Assembly: GCF_002266465.3 (NCBI RefSeq)
Contig: NZ_CP029427.2
Coordinates: 5,148,501-5,212,500 of the forward strand
Direction of reading: 5' to 3'
DNA length: 64,000 nt
Source of the DNA: Bradyrhizobium symbiodeficiens
GTDB lineage: Bacteria > Pseudomonadota > Alphaproteobacteria > Rhizobiales > Xanthobacteraceae
The notes beneath the pieces were generated by a model. That model made no database searches and was not told where the DNA came from. It was given only the letters and a program-made list of their open reading frames with translations. This document shows positions 36,740 to 44,871 of the stretch, piece by piece (positions within the stretch are counted from its first letter, which is position 1; every line of letters starts with the position of its first letter). The position numbers and the translations under genes are program-made.

Positions 36740-36868
36740 TCAGCGCTTGGAATCCGGATCGAGCCGGCGTGAGCTGGTTTGCCGGTCAGCCCAAGCCAAG
36801 GAAGCAGCAAATACGACGAAGATCGCGACGACGATAACAGTCACCAGCAGCGCGTCAGCAGGCATCAT
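36740..36868 (-). CDS. Unannotated 42-residue single-pass membrane peptide
   Basis: On the minus strand two ATGs (36868 and 36865) follow a strong GGGAGGGG and open a 42-codon frame ending at TGA (36742-36740). The peptide starts MMPADALLVTVIVVAIFVVF, continues AASLAWADRQTSS and ends RRLDPDSKR: one 20-residue hydrophobic helix and a basic tail, the layout of small subunits or regulators of membrane complexes. A perfect FNR/FixK box lies about 56 bases upstream of the first ATG, at the class II promoter distance. I do not recognise a named family, but CcoQ-like or CydX-like small proteins have similar size. It is too short for usual gene callers. Confidence 0.65.
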   Translation of the reverse strand: MMPADALLVTVIVVAIFVVFAASLAWADRQTSSRRLDPDSKR

Positions 36869-36916
36869 CCCCTCCCGGAAGTTTTGGGCATTATTTGCCG
36901 CAGCTGGCCGGCGTCA

Positions 36917-36930
36917 TTGATCGAGATCAA
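36917..36930 (-). promoter_or_regulatory. FNR/FixK box (TTGATCGAGATCAA) before small peptide gene
   Basis: A consensus TTGAT-N4-ATCAA anaerobox. Its centre is ~55 bases before the start of the 42-residue peptide. A class II site centred at -41.5 would place the transcript start about 15 bases before the ATG. Confidence 0.75.
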
Positions 36931-36955
36931 AAACGTAAGGGGGCCGAACGAAATA

Positions 36956-37669
36956 TCAGGCTGCGGCCATCGCCTCGGCACGGGCGGGATCCAGCAGGCT
37001 GATACCGCCGTGAATGATCTCGATCACGCCCTGACGCTCCAGCTTGGTGAAGGTGCGGCTGACGGTTTCGATGGTCAGGCCGAGATAGTCGGCGATGTCC
37101 TGACGGCTCATCGGAAGCGGAACCGTGTCGGACAACCCCTTGAGCGTGACCAGCCGCTCGCGCCAGCCGAGCAGAAAGGTCGCAACCTTCTCGTCGGCCG
37201 AGCGGCGGCCGAGCAGGACCATGTGATCGCGGGCCTGGCTCAGTTCACGGATGGCCAGTTCGTTGATCCGCTTGAGCAATTGCGGCCGGTCTTCGATGAA
37301 ACGGCCGAAGGGCGCTTTGGCGAACTGACACACGGTCACGACGCCGATCGCATCGGCCGAAAAATTGTGCCGACCGGAGATGTTCATCCCCAGGAAATCG
37401 CCGGGCAAGGCAAAACCGACGATCTGCCGCCGGCCATCGGGCAGCAGCTTGTACAGCCGCATGACGCCTTCGAGGACGTTGTAGAACGAGGTCGTGATGT
37501 CCTCCTCGGAGAAGACGGTCTCGCCGGAGTCGAAATGAACGCGGCGTCCGAGATGCTCGAATTCCCTGAGTTCGGCCGTATTCAGCGACGAACAAACCGC
37601 CGCTCCGCGTACGGCACAATCGCTGCAAAAATGCCCGTTCGGCTCAATCGTGACCACGGAAGGCTTCAT
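36956..37669 (-). CDS. FNR-type oxygen-sensing regulator (FnrN/FixK1/AadR-like)
   Basis: 237 residues from the ATG at 37669, 7 bases after GGGAG; the frame continues upstream without a good start. The N-terminus has CSDCAVRGAAVC, the CxxC...C cluster that with a later cysteine (VVTVCQFAK) ligates an oxygen-labile 4Fe-4S centre. Then comes the effector-type barrel (FDSGETVFSEEDITTSFYNVLEGVMRLYK) and an HTH with TIETVSRTFTKLE, whose E..SR matches the FNR recognition residues for TTGAT half-sites. It should therefore be active without oxygen and read the boxes found nearby. A box at 37754 in its promoter suggests autoregulation or shared control with the cytochrome gene. Confidence 0.88.
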   Translation of the reverse strand: MKPSVVTIEPNGHFCSDCAVRGAAVCSSLNTAELREFEHLGRRVHFDSGETVFSEEDITTSFYNVLEGVMRLYKLLPDGRRQIVGFALPGDFLGMNISGRHNFSADAIGVVTVCQFAKAPFGRFIEDRPQLLKRINELAIRELSQARDHMVLLGRRSADEKVATFLLGWRERLVTLKGLSDTVPLPMSRQDIADYLGLTIETVSRTFTKLERQGVIEIIHGGISLLDPARAEAMAAA

Positions 37670-37753
37670 CCACCGCTCCCAGCGTCGGCCAGCTCCGCCC
37701 CCCGGGCCGAGTCCACCTCGCGGGTGCATTTTACTGCACTGCGCCAAAGCCAA

Positions 37754-37767
37754 TTGACAGAGATCAA
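37754..37767. promoter_or_regulatory. FNR/FixK box (TTGACAGAGATCAA) between regulator and cytochrome
   Basis: TTGAC-N4-ATCAA. Its centre is 64 bases before the cytochrome ATG (37825) and 91 before the regulator ATG (37669). Class II geometry gives a 23-base leader for the cytochrome. Confidence 0.7.
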
Positions 37768-37824
37768 ATTTGAGTGGCATCCCCGTCATATTCTGCTTCC
37801 AAAGTTCGACGGGATCACCTTTCC

Positions 37825-38142
37825 ATGCTGCAAAGCGCCTTACGTCACGGCCTGATTGGGCTGCTTCTGATGACGCCTGCGCTGGCGGCTCCGACTGCCG
37901 AGCAGCGTGGCAAGGCCTTTGCGCGGGCCAATTGCGCAACTTGTCACGCGATCGACCGCGTCTCGCGTAGCCCGCGGGAGGGTGCGCCGCCGCTGCGCAA
38001 TCTGCACCGGCGTTATCCGATCGAGACCCTTGGTGAGGCCCTGGCCGAAGGCATCTACACCGGCCACGCCGACATGCCGGCCTTCGAGCTCAGTCCGGAC
38101 CAGATCCACGATCTTCTGTCCTACCTGAAGACGCTGGAATAG
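37825..38142 (+). CDS. Small monohaem cytochrome c, exported
   Basis: 105 residues from the ATG at 37825; an upstream in-frame GTG at 37774 would add 17 poorly conserved residues. Signal peptide LQSALRHGLIGLLLMTPALAA precedes PTAEQRGKAFARANCATCHAID, where CATCH binds haem c. A short loop then leads to GHADMPAFELSPDQIHDLLSYLKTLE, where the Met is the likely sixth ligand. Class I cytochrome of ~10 kDa in the periplasm, suited to low-oxygen electron transfer. The upstream FNR box supports this. Confidence 0.88.
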   Translation: MLQSALRHGLIGLLLMTPALAAPTAEQRGKAFARANCATCHAIDRVSRSPREGAPPLRNLHRRYPIETLGEALAEGIYTGHADMPAFELSPDQIHDLLSYLKTLE

Positions 38143-38148
38143 ACGGCG

Positions 38149-39252
38149 TCACACCGCCTGCACGGTCCACCCGATCAGCTCCTTGGCGATGCGGGCAAAG
38201 GCCGCATCGAAGGCGGCGACCGCGGCGGCCGGCTCGACCTTGTCGAGCTTTTCGCTGCTCTCGACCAGTCGCGATGCCACCACCTTGCCGTTCTTGTCGA
38301 CGATCCGCGCCGACAGTCCGATCTCGACCCGTGGCTCGCCCTCCGTGGCGATCCGGAAGCTGCGGATGTCGATCAGAAGCTGGTAATCCGCCTGACCGAG
38401 ATCGCTCGTGCGCAGCGGAGCGTGGGCGATGTCGTAGTTTTCGAAGCTGTCGATCAGGCGCGCCTGCACCAATTTTGGAATGCTGTCAGCCCAGAGGAAG
38501 TCGGCAAAGCCCGGCCGGTCCCCGACCGGCGCGAACAGCATGCGCTGGGTCTGCAGCATTGCGACCGCGCTCGGCTCGGGAATGGCGAGTGACGCCGAGA
38601 GCGTCTTGCCGGCCGGCCCGAGGCTCTGCGGCGTGTGCAGGTCGTAGGTGATCTTCTGCGCGGGAGCGCCGCCGCCGGTCATTTTCTCGAGGCCCGCCAG
38701 AATGCCGTCGAGCTTGCCGGTGTTGCGCGCGAGACCGTCGGAGAACGTCTTGAAATTCGCGATGGTGTCCTTCAGCGGGCCGGAATTGTCCTGGAGCACC
38801 GTGTCGACCCGCCGCAACGCATCGCGCGCCGCCTGCGTCATGCTCTGGCCGGCGCCGGCCTCCGCGATCAAGGTCAAGGGCTCGCCGGTTTTGGCGACGA
38901 TCACGCCGCCCTCCAACGTCACCACCGGCACGCCGGTCAGGCCCTGGAATTCAAGACCGACCTTGGTGTCGGAACGCACCGGCGTCGCGGTCGCAACCGA
39001 GATCGTCGCATTGACGAAACGCGGGTTATCAGGCGCGAGCCCGAGCTGGGTCACCTCGCCGACACGGATGCCGTTGAACAGCACGCCCGCGCCGACCAGC
39101 AGGCCTGGGACCGAACCCTGGAATTGCACATGATAGTTCGTGCGCGGCCCGATGCCGCCGGTGTTGTTCAACCAATAGACGAAGCCGAACACCGCGAGGA
39201 TCGCGGCCAGCACGAAACTGCCGATCAGCACGTAGGGAGCGCGGGTTTCCAT
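38149..39252 (-). CDS. MlaD/MCE protein fused to an ABC-transport auxiliary (PqiC-like) domain
   Basis: 367 residues. One N-terminal membrane helix (VLIGSFVLAAILAVFGFVYWL), then an MCE domain of ~80 residues (YHVQFQGSVPGLLVGAGVLFNGIRVGEV, VGLEFQGLTGVPVVTLEGG). Residues ~200-360 match ABC_trans_aux lipoprotein-type sequence (KITYDLHTP, MLFAPVGDRPGFADFLWADSIPKLVQARLIDSFEN, LIDIRSFRI, ARIVDKNGKVVASR). In E. coli these are separate proteins (MlaD/PqiB and PqiC). The fused protein should bind lipid in the periplasm between the permease and the outer membrane. Last gene of an mlaE-mlaF-mlaD operon. Confidence 0.87.
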   Translation of the reverse strand: METRAPYVLIGSFVLAAILAVFGFVYWLNNTGGIGPRTNYHVQFQGSVPGLLVGAGVLFNGIRVGEVTQLGLAPDNPRFVNATISVATATPVRSDTKVGLEFQGLTGVPVVTLEGGVIVAKTGEPLTLIAEAGAGQSMTQAARDALRRVDTVLQDNSGPLKDTIANFKTFSDGLARNTGKLDGILAGLEKMTGGGAPAQKITYDLHTPQSLGPAGKTLSASLAIPEPSAVAMLQTQRMLFAPVGDRPGFADFLWADSIPKLVQARLIDSFENYDIAHAPLRTSDLGQADYQLLIDIRSFRIATEGEPRVEIGLSARIVDKNGKVVASRLVESSEKLDKVEPAAAVAAFDAAFARIAKELIGWTVQAV

Positions 39253-39255
39253 GTC

Positions 39256-40029
39256 TCATCTCATCTCGTGTTGCAGCATCTGCGAGCGCTTGCCGTGGAA
39301 ATAGGCGCGCACCCAGGGATGCTCGGATTGCAGCAGTTCGCGCATCGGGCCGATCGCCACGATCTTGCCGTCGGCGAGTGCGGCAACGCGGTCGCAGACC
39401 GTGGTCAGGCTCGCAAGGTCGTGGGTCACCATGAACACCGTCAGCCCCAACGTCCTTTGCAGCGTCTTGATCAGCACGTCGAAATCGCCGGCGGCGATCG
39501 GATCCAGGCCGGAGGTCGGCTCGTCCAGGAACAGGATCGGCGGATCGAGCGCGAGCGCCCGCGCCAGGGCCACGCGCTTGGTCATGCCGCCGGACAGCTC
39601 CGCCGGGTATTTGTCGGCGTCCTGGGCGCGCAAGCCCACCATTTCGAGCTTAGCGATCGCAATCTCGTCCATCAGCTCCTGCGACAGTACGAGGTTTTCG
39701 CGCAACGGAAACTGGACGTTCTGGCGGACCGTCAACGAGGAGAACAGCGCGCCCTGCTGGAATAAAATACCCCATGTCGTGGCGGCCCCGCGGCCGTGGC
39801 CACCGGTGGGCTGCCCCATGACTTCGATGGTCCCGCTTTGGCGCGGGATGAGGCCGATGATGGTGCGCATCAGCACCGACTTCCCGCCGCCGGACGCGCC
39901 CACCAACCCGAGAATCTCGCCGCGGCGAACGTCGAGCGAGAGATGGTCAAGCACGGTCTGGCGGCCGAAGCCGACCACGAGGTCACGGACGCGGATCGCG
40001 AACTGGTCCTGCGATACGTCCATCGTCAC
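39256..40029 (-). CDS. mlaF: MlaF-type ABC transporter ATP-binding protein
   Basis: 257 residues. Walker A GLVGASGGGKSVLMRTI, Q-loop, signature LSGGMTKRVALARALAL and Walker B ILFLDEPTSGLDP with the downstream H-loop MVTHDLASL. Typical of the ATPases that drive MCE-type phospholipid transport. The start is the GTG at 40029, whose TGA overlaps it with the permease stop (GTGA), or the ATG at 40023 two codons later. It lies 3 bases from the MCE gene. Confidence 0.92.
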   Translation of the reverse strand: MTMDVSQDQFAIRVRDLVVGFGRQTVLDHLSLDVRRGEILGLVGASGGGKSVLMRTIIGLIPRQSGTIEVMGQPTGGHGRGAATTWGILFQQGALFSSLTVRQNVQFPLRENLVLSQELMDEIAIAKLEMVGLRAQDADKYPAELSGGMTKRVALARALALDPPILFLDEPTSGLDPIAAGDFDVLIKTLQRTLGLTVFMVTHDLASLTTVCDRVAALADGKIVAIGPMRELLQSEHPWVRAYFHGKRSQMLQHEMR

Positions 40030-41162
40030 ATTCCGATCGAGGCAAAGAAGATCGCGAACAGGCCGTCGAGCACGATCACCAGGAAGATCGACTTCACCAC
40101 CGACGTCGTAGTCTGCCGCCCGAGCGATTCCGCGCTACCCTTGACGCGCAGCCCCTCGCTGCAGGCCACGATCCCGATCACCAGCGCCATGAACGGCGCT
40201 TTCAGGATGCCCACCTCGAAATGGGTGACGGAGATGGCCTCACGCAGCCGTGCGATGTAGATCGCCGGCCCCATGTCGCCGTAGAACTGCGCGACGAGAC
40301 CGCCACCATAAAGCGCGGCAATCGATCCGATGAAGGTGAGGATCGGCAGCGCAATGACCAGGGCCGCAACGCGCGGCAGGATCAGGACGTCAACGGGATC
40401 GAGCCCCATGGTCGAGAGCGCGTCGATCTCCTCGCGCATCTTCATCGAGCCGAGTTCGGCGGTGTAGGCGCTTCCCGACCGGCCCGCGACCATAATGGCG
40501 ACGATCAGCACGCCGAGCTCGCGCAGCACCAGGATGCCGACCATGTCGACGGTGTAGGACTCCGCGCCGAACCTGCGGAAATGGAAGAAGCCCTGCTGCG
40601 CGATGATGGCGCCGATCAGGAAAGTGATCAGCGCGACGATGGGGATCGCCTGCCACCCGATGCGATAAAGCTGATAGATCAGCGAGGTCAGCCGCAGCGA
40701 ACGCGGCCGGCGCAGCGCGCCGATCACGGCCATGAACAATGCGCCGAGCATCTGCAGGAAGATCGTGATGTCTTCCCGCGCACCGGCCGTTGCCTTGCCG
40801 AGGTCGCCCAGCCTCGCCAGCACCGGATTGGGCGCGGCGACCGGGACCGGTGTGTGGCGATTGACCTGGCGCACCTCGTCGAGCAGCCCGCTGAAATGAT
40901 CGGCGACGCCGACGAATTCGGCCGACCTGCCCGATGTTGCGGCCCTGCGCGACAGTTTTTCCAGGACCCAGGCACCGAGCGTGTCGAGCGCGCTGACGCC
41001 CGACATATCCAGGGTGACGACGCGCGAGCGATCGAGGTCCGCACCGACCGACCGGGACAATGTCTCGAGCGCGACCACGTTCGCGGCGGTCCAGGGCCCT
41101 TCGGGGCGCAAGTTCAGCGCGTCGCCGGACGGCGTCGCGAGCAACAGCGGTTCGTGGTTCAC
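40026..41162 (-). CDS. mlaE: MlaE-type permease with N-terminal STAS domain
   Basis: 378 residues from the GTG at 41162, which follows AGGTGG; the TTG upstream at 41183 is less likely. Residues ~10-110 are a STAS-like domain (VVTLDMSGVSALDTLGAWVLEKL), the rest an MlaE permease with five to six helices and the conserved ALITFLIGAIIAQQGFFHFRRFGAE, MVAGRSGSAYTAELGSMKMREEIDALSTMGLDPV block. STAS fused to the permease is known in alphaproteobacterial MCE systems. First gene of the operon. An FNR/FixK box lies 76 bases upstream. Confidence 0.9.
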   Translation of the reverse strand: MNHEPLLLATPSGDALNLRPEGPWTAANVVALETLSRSVGADLDRSRVVTLDMSGVSALDTLGAWVLEKLSRRAATSGRSAEFVGVADHFSGLLDEVRQVNRHTPVPVAAPNPVLARLGDLGKATAGAREDITIFLQMLGALFMAVIGALRRPRSLRLTSLIYQLYRIGWQAIPIVALITFLIGAIIAQQGFFHFRRFGAESYTVDMVGILVLRELGVLIVAIMVAGRSGSAYTAELGSMKMREEIDALSTMGLDPVDVLILPRVAALVIALPILTFIGSIAALYGGGLVAQFYGDMGPAIYIARLREAISVTHFEVGILKAPFMALVIGIVACSEGLRVKGSAESLGRQTTTSVVKSIFLVIVLDGLFAIFFASIGM

Positions 41163-41231
41163 GCTTCCACCTCGTCGGGACAATCGGTCCCCATTCAGAC
41201 GGCATTTCTAGGCCAGCATATGGCGGCCGGC

Positions 41232-41245
41232 TTGACCTGTCTCAA
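41232..41245 (-). promoter_or_regulatory. FNR/FixK box (TTGACCTGTCTCAA) before mlaE
   Basis: Matches TTGA-N6-TCAA. Centre 76 bases before the mlaE GTG, so class II geometry gives a ~35-base leader. Confidence 0.6.
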
Positions 41246-41266
41246 GACCCCGATCGCGACCGCAGC

Positions 41267-41280
41267 TTGAGGCAAATCAA
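41267..41280 (+). promoter_or_regulatory. FNR/FixK box (TTGAGGCAAATCAA) before DUF883 gene
   Basis: Matches TTGA-N6-TCAA. Centre 64 bases before the ATG at 41338, giving a ~23-base leader with class II geometry. Confidence 0.62.
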
Positions 41281-41337
41281 GCACGATTGCACGGCCGGGC
41301 CCTAGGCTTGCTTCCATTCAACGGGGATATCAAGTCC

Positions 41338-41613
41338 ATGTTCGACAGTGACAGGATGAGCGAAGAATTGCGGGCGCTGAAGGTCGATGTCACACGCTTG
41401 CTGAGCACCGCGGGCGAGGAGATGTTCGAGAGCTCGAAGGACCGCGCCGAGGCACTCGCCGATCAGATCAGGGCCGCGCTGACCGAACTCGGCGAGACCG
41501 TGGAGGAAGAGCAGGCGCAGCTTCAGGGCATCATTGCGGACCGTCCGATCACATCGCTCGCCTCCGCCTTCGCGCTCGGCGTCGTTGTGGGCTTCATGCT
41601 GAGGAGACACTAG
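41338..41613 (+). CDS. DUF883/ElaB-YqjD-like membrane-anchored protein
   Basis: 91 residues from the ATG at 41338. A long amphipathic helix (RMSEELRALKVDVTRLLSTA, later AEALADQIRAALTELGETVEEE) is followed by one C-terminal membrane segment SLASAFALGVVVGFML and a short basic end RRH. This is the layout of YqjD/ElaB proteins, which tether ribosomes to the inner membrane in stationary phase. The next gene starts directly at its stop codon, so they form an operon. An FNR box upstream suggests low-oxygen induction. Confidence 0.75.
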   Translation: MFDSDRMSEELRALKVDVTRLLSTAGEEMFESSKDRAEALADQIRAALTELGETVEEEQAQLQGIIADRPITSLASAFALGVVVGFMLRRH

Positions 41614-42099
41614 GTGAATACCGAGAATGTGGTCAAACATCTGCGCGCGTTGTGGCGCACCGACAGGATCATCGCGGACATCAGGCTGCGCCATCTGCTT
41701 GTCGGCCTCGGCTTGCGTGCCTTTGCGGCGCTGATCGCGGCGTTCGGGCTTCTGATGCTGGAGCTGTCTGCCTATTTCGCGCTGGTGCAGATATGGAGTG
41801 CGATTGCCGCGGCCGCCATCCTAGGCGCCGTCAATTTCGCCATCGCAGCTGCTCTCTTCGCGATCGCCGGCCGCGCTCCGTCAGGCCGCGACATCGAGCT
41901 TGCCAACGAAATCCACGACTCCTCCATCGAAGCTCTTCAGCTCGAGGCGCGCGCGTTCCAGGCCCAGGTATCGGGCGCGGTGCATCATCCGCTCAGCACG
42001 ATCGTGCCGGTGCTGGTGCCGTTGATCGCGATCATCATCAGGAATCTGCGGACGTCGGCGGGTAAATCCGCCGCAACGCCGACTGAAGCAGAATCCTGA
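41614..42099 (+). CDS. Phage-holin-3-6/YqjE-like membrane protein
   Basis: 161 residues from a GTG that begins at the base after the DUF883 stop. The central region has two hydrophobic hairpins (HLLVGLGLRAFAALIAAFGL, VQIWSAIAAAAILGAVNFAI), then a helix-rich charged part and a final hydrophobic stretch (TIVPVLVPLIAIIIRNLRTS). In enterobacteria YqjE follows YqjD just as here, which supports the assignment. The name holin reflects the family only; there is no phage context. Confidence 0.72.
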   Translation: MNTENVVKHLRALWRTDRIIADIRLRHLLVGLGLRAFAALIAAFGLLMLELSAYFALVQIWSAIAAAAILGAVNFAIAAALFAIAGRAPSGRDIELANEIHDSSIEALQLEARAFQAQVSGAVHHPLSTIVPVLVPLIAIIIRNLRTSAGKSAATPTEAES

Positions 42100-42111
42100 G
42101 GCGCGGACCGC

Positions 42112-44805
42112 TCAGAGCTTCAACTTCACATCGCAGATGTCGGGTTCGGCCGGATCCGGCTTCACTTCAAAGCCGAGTTGCCGGCACATTTCGAGCATCA
42201 CGGTGTTCTCCTTGAGAACGTCGCCCGAGATGACTTTCAGCCCCTCCGACTTGGCGTAGTTGATGATGAGCTGCATGAGCGCCCAGCCGAGCCCCCTGCC
42301 CTTGAGATCGGACCGCAGCAGGATCGCGTATTCGCCGCTCTCGTAGATCGAATCCGAGTGGAGCCGGACCACACCGACCATTTCGCCGGTGGCCTCGTCG
42401 AAGGCGATGAAGGCCATCGCCCGCGCATAGTCGAGCTGGGTCAGGCGCGCGATGAACTCGTGGGTAAACTCCTTCATCGGCGCGAAGAAGCGCAGGCGAA
42501 GGTCGTGCGCCGTGACGTGACGCAGGAATTCGTGGATGGTAGGCTCGTCCTCGGGGCGCATCGGGCGAACGAAGATGCGCCAGTCGTCCTTGAGCTTGAT
42601 GCGGCGCTCCCATTGTGACGGATAGGCGCGAACGGCGAAATTGGCCGGGCCCGAGCCCACGAACTTCCGTTGCGGCGGCCCGACCGCGACCCGGGCATCG
42701 ACCGCGGTCACGCCGGTTTCGTCCGCCAGCAGCGGATTGATGTCGAATTCGCGGATCTCGGGAATATCGGCCGCCATCTGCGCCAGCTTGACCAATACCA
42801 TGGCCACGGCATCTTGCTTGACCGCCGGTACGTCACGATAGGCCTTCAGCAGCCGCGACACGCGCGTGCGGTCGATCAGGTCGCGAGCGAGCTGCAAGTC
42901 CAGCGGCGGCAGCGCCAGCGCCTTGTCGTTGATGATCTCCACCGCCGTGCCGCCGCGCCCGAACACGACGACGGTGCCGAACGTGGGATCGTCGGCGAGA
43001 CCCAGGATCAGCTCGCGCGCTTTTGCCTTGACGATCATCGCCTGGACGATGACACCGCCGATACGCGCCTCCGGACGCAGCTTCTTCGCCCGCGCGAGAA
43101 TGTTCGCGGCAGCCCCTCGCACGGCTTCAGGCGTGGTCAGGTTGAGAACGACGCCGCCGACATCGGATTTGTGGGTGATGTCCCGCGACATGATCTTCAG
43201 CACGACGGTGCCACCCTGTGCGAAGATCTCCTTTGCATAGCCTACCGCCTGTTCGACGTCGGTCGCCGCATAGGTCGGCACCATGGCGATGTCGTAGGCT
43301 TCGAGCAGGTTTTTGATCTCGACAGGCTCGAGCCACTCACGACCGTCCGCGATCGCGGCGGTGATGATCTGCCTCGCGCCCCGGGCATCCGGAACGAACG
43401 TGTCGGGCATCGCGGGAGGAACCTGGCTCAGCTCCTCCACCACTTCGCGGTGCCGGACCAGATGCATGAAGCCACGTACGGCGTCGTCCTCGGTCGGATA
43501 GTTCGGTACACCGGCGCTGGAAAGCGCCTGAATGATGCCCTGATCGGCTCCGACCCAGGCCGCCAATACGGGCTTGGCCCAGCTGCGGTGCTCCTTCCGA
43601 TACTTGCCGACGAGCTCCGTCACGGTCGTGGCGATCTCGGCCGCCGAGGCGATCGCCGTTTGCACGTTGAGGACGAGGACCGCGTCGTTGTCGCGATCAG
43701 CTAGCAGCACCTCCAGCGCCGCCGCATAGCGCGAGGCGTCGGCATCGCCCACGATGTCGACGGGATTTGCACCGGACCAGGTCGGCGGCAGAACCGCATC
43801 GAGCTTCTCGCGCGCCTCGGCCGAGATGGTTGCCGGAATTCCGCCGAGTTCGACCAATCGATCGACGGCGAGCACGCCGATGCCGCCACCGTTGGTCAGG
43901 ATGGCGAGACGCTTTCCCGCCGGCGATTCGACGCGGCCAAGTGTCTCGGCACAATCGAACAGCTCACGCAGGTCGGAGACCCGCAGCACACCCGCGCGGC
44001 GGAACGCCGCGTCATAGACCGCGTCGGCGCCGGCGAGCGCGCCGGTATGCGTGGCGGCCGCCTTTGCGCCCTGCGCCATGCGGCCGGATTTCACCACGAC
44101 GACAGGCTTCACGCGCGCGGCGGCACGCGCCGCCGACATGAACTTGCGCGCGTCCTTGATGGATTCGATGTAGAGCAGGATCGCGCGGGTCTTGTGATCC
44201 ATCGCGAAATAGTCGAGCAGATCGGCGATATCGACGTCGATCTGATCGCCGATCGAGACGATCCCGGAAAAGCCGACGCCGCGCGGCGCCGCCCAGTCGA
44301 CCATGCCGGCAGCGATCGCGCCCGATTGCGAGATCAGCGCGAGGCTGCCCGCCTCCGGCATGTGCGCGGCAAAGCTGGCATTCAGGTTGACCCCGGGCAT
44401 CATGATGCCGAGGCAGTTCGGCCCGATCAGCCGCATGCCGTATTTGCGGGCGGCTGCGATTGCAGTCTCGTGCAGAGATCCCGGTCCGTGGCCGAGCCCG
44501 GCCGAAACGATCAGCGCGCCCGCCGATCCACGACGCCCGGCCTGGTCGATGATGTCAGGAATCTCGCGCGCCGGCGCGGTGATGACCACGAGCTCGGGCA
44601 CGAAGTCCAGGCCGTCCAGGCTTTTCACCGCGGCGACGCCGCCGATTTCGGCATGGCGTGGATTGACGAGGCCGAACTGCCCCTTGAACCCGGCCTTGTG
44701 AATGTTCTCCAGAACGGCGCGTCCGACGGAGACCGGACGGGCGCTCGCGCCGACGAGTGCAACTGAACGCGGCGCCAGCAGATGGTTGAGACGATAAGTG
44801 GACAT
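42112..44805 (-). CDS. PatZ-like fusion: ADP-forming acyl-CoA synthetase domains plus GNAT acetyltransferase
   Basis: 897 residues, the size of E. coli PatZ (YfiQ). Residues 1-460 are the CoA-binding and succinyl-CoA-ligase-like domains (SVALVGASARPVSVGR, ISQSGAIAAGMVDWA), ~480-700 an ATP-grasp domain (EPVEIKNLLEAYDIAMVPT, DITHKSDVGGVVLNL), and ~725-895 a GNAT acetyltransferase (VRPMRPEDEPTIHEFLRHV, LLRSDLKGRGLGWALMQLI). Unlike PatZ as I remember it, it keeps the phosphorylatable histidine (His253 in THTGALAG), so real acyl-CoA synthesis with ADP is possible. 66 bases downstream of usp, probably one operon. Confidence 0.88.
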   Translation of the reverse strand: MSTYRLNHLLAPRSVALVGASARPVSVGRAVLENIHKAGFKGQFGLVNPRHAEIGGVAAVKSLDGLDFVPELVVITAPAREIPDIIDQAGRRGSAGALIVSAGLGHGPGSLHETAIAAARKYGMRLIGPNCLGIMMPGVNLNASFAAHMPEAGSLALISQSGAIAAGMVDWAAPRGVGFSGIVSIGDQIDVDIADLLDYFAMDHKTRAILLYIESIKDARKFMSAARAAARVKPVVVVKSGRMAQGAKAAATHTGALAGADAVYDAAFRRAGVLRVSDLRELFDCAETLGRVESPAGKRLAILTNGGGIGVLAVDRLVELGGIPATISAEAREKLDAVLPPTWSGANPVDIVGDADASRYAAALEVLLADRDNDAVLVLNVQTAIASAAEIATTVTELVGKYRKEHRSWAKPVLAAWVGADQGIIQALSSAGVPNYPTEDDAVRGFMHLVRHREVVEELSQVPPAMPDTFVPDARGARQIITAAIADGREWLEPVEIKNLLEAYDIAMVPTYAATDVEQAVGYAKEIFAQGGTVVLKIMSRDITHKSDVGGVVLNLTTPEAVRGAAANILARAKKLRPEARIGGVIVQAMIVKAKARELILGLADDPTFGTVVVFGRGGTAVEIINDKALALPPLDLQLARDLIDRTRVSRLLKAYRDVPAVKQDAVAMVLVKLAQMAADIPEIREFDINPLLADETGVTAVDARVAVGPPQRKFVGSGPANFAVRAYPSQWERRIKLKDDWRIFVRPMRPEDEPTIHEFLRHVTAHDLRLRFFAPMKEFTHEFIARLTQLDYARAMAFIAFDEATGEMVGVVRLHSDSIYESGEYAILLRSDLKGRGLGWALMQLIINYAKSEGLKVISGDVLKENTVMLEMCRQLGFEVKPDPAEPDICDVKLKL

Positions 44806-44871
44806 GAAAGCAAATGCGCCGGGTCAGCGGCGGTTCCGATGGTTGACGATCAGGCCGGGAAGATGGCGAGC

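Noticed and set aside
41614..42099. Phage holin, suggesting a prophage
   Set aside because: The family name is historical; there are no phage genes nearby and the YqjD-YqjE gene order explains it.
44806..44871. Possible FNR box before the PatZ-like gene
   Set aside because: TTGACGATCAGG lacks the second half-site; the gene is more simply explained as part of the usp operon.
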